Shown here: positions 6,767 through 7,916 of the stretch, one piece after another
How positions within the stretch are numbered: the stretch's first letter is position 1
How the letters are laid out: every line of letters starts with the position of its first letter
NCBI GenBank assembly: GCA_947177005.1
Contig: CAMWSZ010000123.1
Coordinates: forward strand, 1 to 7,916
From: an uncultured Clostridia bacterium
GTDB lineage: Bacteria; Bacillota; Clostridia; Oscillospirales; Oscillospiraceae
DNA length: 7,916 nt
Direction: 5' to 3'
Notes under the pieces: generated by a model
What the model was told of the DNA's origin: nothing
The model's input: only the letters and a program-made list of their open reading frames with translations
The model's database searches: none
Position numbers and translations under genes: made by a program

Positions 6767-6795
6767 TTGACAGGGGATTGTTTACAGGTCAGAAT
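6767..6795 (+). promoter_or_regulatory. Probable promoter of the vWA gene
   Basis: A perfect -35 TTGACA (6767-6772) is followed after 17 nt by CAGAAT (6790-6795), four of six matches to the -10 consensus. Transcription would start near 6802 and leave a leader of about 180 nt. The 11-bp palindrome TCAGAATCTGA (6789-6799) covers the -10 and could be an operator. A TATATA/TATATC stretch at 6832-6839 could be an alternative -10 but lacks a -35. Confidence 0.55.
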
Positions 6796-6909
6796 CTGAA
6801 TTTATTGCGCTGAAACGACACGCTTCTTGTTTATATATCTAAATGGTACGGTGGCACAGCCTGCCGCCCTCAACGTCCCGGATACGCTGATTCAATACAG
6901 CGGTGTCAC

Positions 6910-6965
6910 CGGGCTCCCCAATGACATAGAATGACCTGAGCCCGTACAAAACAGATAAGGCTCAG
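6910..6965 (+). promoter_or_regulatory. Candidate leader stem-loops with mutually exclusive pairing
   Basis: Three segments compete. CGGGCTC (6910-6916) is complementary to GAGCCCG (6938-6944). The overlapping CTGAGCC (6936-6942) is complementary to GGCTCAG (6959-6965). Each pairing is 7 bp, and both cannot form together. The downstream stem ends 2 nt before the AAAGGA ribosome-binding site at 6968-6971. The complementarities are read directly from the sequence; any switching role is inference. Confidence 0.35.
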
Positions 6966-6980
6966 AAAGGAATTCATCCT

Positions 6981-7916
6981 ATGGGAATTACCAATTCTAA
7001 CAAAGAACTCAGTGCGGCGCGAATCGACTGCAACGGTTCTTTTCAAGTGAGGCTCTCTCTGACAGCAGCCCCCGATATTGTTACCAACCCCACCGACATT
7101 GTCCTGATTCTGGACCGCTCCGGCAGCATGGCAGGCAGCGCCCTGACCAATCTGAAAATTGGTGCCAAATCCTTTATCGACATTATCAGTGACGCTACCG
7201 GCGGCACCCAAGATGGCCAGATCGGGTCCGGCAGCCGCATCGGCATTGTCAGTTTTGCGGATACGGCTGTGAAGGACACGCAGCTAATCACCTCCGTCAG
7301 CGACCTGAAAGCGGCGGTAGACGCACTGTCCGCCGGCGGAAGTACCAACCATGCCGACGCCTTTACCAAGGCTTCTGAGCTGCTGGCGCCCCCCTCCACG
7401 AATGCCAAGGTAATGGTAATGTTCACGGATGGCAAGACCACTGCCGGTCCTAACCCCAGTCCCATTGCCGCAGCAGCCAGAGCGGCCGGAGCGGTCATCT
7501 ATGCCATTGGCCTGTCCGGCAGCGACGGAGTGGACGCCTCCGCTCTGGAGGACTGGGCGTCCAAGCCGGCTTCCGCCTATGTAGCCATTACACCGGATGA
7601 GGCTGATCTGGAGCAAATCTTTGCCGACCTGGCCAGAAACATCTCCAACCCCGGTGCCACAAACATTGTGATTACCGACAAGGTATCCTCCTGCTTCCAG
7701 ATTACCGGCGTGTCCATGCCCACCAAGGGAACCGCCAGCCTGCTGGATAACACCTCGGTACAGTGGAAAATCGATGAATTGGGCACGAGCCAGAGCGAGG
7801 GCGCGGTACTGGAATTCACCGTCAGGCATATTGGTCCCTGTTCCGGCAATGTGGAGGTAAACGAGTCCATCACCTACAGCGACGCGGAGGGCAACGTGGT
7901 GAGCTTCCCCTCCCCG
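6981..7916 (+). CDS. von Willebrand factor A domain protein (3' truncated)
   Basis: The frame is open for 312 codons to the window edge with no stop, so the C-terminus is missing. The vWA domain spans about 38-220 and its metal-ion-dependent adhesion site is complete: D45-R-S47-G-S49, T122 in GGSTNHADAF, and D150 in FTDG. Such domains bind protein partners through a divalent metal. Residues about 225-312 begin GATNIVITDKV and include WKIDELG and ITYSDAEGNVV. They look like a DUF11-type beta-sandwich, common in surface or repeat-containing proteins. No signal peptide or membrane segment is visible at the N-terminus (MGITNSNKELSAARIDC), so export is not evident. AAAGGA at 6966-6971 with about 9 nt spacing supports ATG 6981. 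Similar vWA proteins occur in Clostridia, but I know no assigned function. The upstream leader of about 180 nt suggests regulated expression. Confidence 0.88.
   Translation, partial: MGITNSNKELSAARIDCNGSFQVRLSLTAAPDIVTNPTDIVLILDRSGSMAGSALTNLKIGAKSFIDIISDATGGTQDGQIGSGSRIGIVSFADTAVKDTQLITSVSDLKAAVDALSAGGSTNHADAFTKASELLAPPSTNAKVMVMFTDGKTTAGPNPSPIAAAARAAGAVIYAIGLSGSDGVDASALEDWASKPASAYVAITPDEADLEQIFADLARNISNPGATNIVITDKVSSCFQITGVSMPTKGTASLLDNTSVQWKIDELGTSQSEGAVLEFTVRHIGPCSGNVEVNESITYSDAEGNVVSFPSP

Larger units (their letters stand above)
6662..6980. other. Divergent intergenic region between comM and the vWA gene
   Basis: This stretch of 319 nt has two parts. From 6662 to about 6840 it is A/T-rich and holds the outward promoters and short palindromes (TCACA-TT-TGTGA at 6719-6730, TCAGA-A-TCTGA at 6789-6799). 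From about 6841 to 6935 composition becomes GC-balanced and one plus-strand frame is open up to TGA 6932-6934. This could be a short leader ORF or the remnant of a lost gene. The final part holds a stem-loop that ends at the ribosome-binding site of the next gene. No tRNA or recognised riboswitch class was seen. Confidence 0.7.

Noticed and set aside
6832..6839. TATATA/TATATC as the main -10 of the vWA gene
   Set aside because: No -35 element lies 16-18 nt upstream; the TTGACA at 6767 with CAGAAT at 6790 is a better match.
6843..6890. 15-codon ATG open frame in the vWA leader
   Set aside because: No ribosome-binding site, ends early, and the sequence is less protein-like than the overlapping frame ending at 6934.
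7043..7829. Minus-strand open frames of 151 and 181 codons under the vWA gene
   Set aside because: They overlap the vWA frame with its complete MIDAS. Their translations are low-information shadows.

Overview
The window reads as chromosomal DNA of a GC-rich member of the Clostridia, most likely Oscillospiraceae/Ruminococcaceae. The evidence is the gene order truB-ribF, a CIRCE-controlled groESL operon, strong AGGAGG-type ribosome-binding sites and the style of the protein sequences. The taxonomic call is inference. No insertion sequence, CRISPR array, tRNA or rRNA was seen.

Layout. Positions 1-113 are the 3' end of an unidentified plus-strand gene whose C-terminus is an 18-bp tandem repeat (six-residue unit A-D-G-G-D-S). 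It is followed after 3 nt by truB (117-989), and truB overlaps ribF (986-1903). This is the distal end of what is normally the nusA-infB-rbfA operon in Firmicutes. A short intergenic region (1904-2126) holds a weak hairpin, a sigma-A-like promoter and an unusually long, perfect CIRCE operator. Next come groES (2127-2411) and groEL (2448-4076), closed by a strong hairpin terminator at 4099-4148.

On the minus strand, comM/yifB (6661-5144) and prmA (5128-4163) form a two-gene operon running tail-to-tail into groEL. A divergent intergenic region of about 320 bp (6662-6980) follows. It contains an extended -10 promoter for comM, a plus-strand promoter with a perfect TTGACA -35, several palindromes and a set of mutually exclusive stem-loops ending just before a ribosome-binding site. 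The last gene (6981 to the window end) encodes a von Willebrand factor A protein with a complete MIDAS and no signal peptide. It continues into a DUF11-like beta-sandwich and is cut by the window end.

How the genes fit together. truB and ribF serve tRNA modification and flavin cofactor synthesis. groES and groEL are the chaperonin, under HrcA heat-shock repression. prmA (ribosomal protein L11 methylation) and comM (branch-migration helicase-like AAA+ ATPase) are housekeeping or recombination functions. The least explained part is 6662-7916: the vWA gene and its long structured leader.
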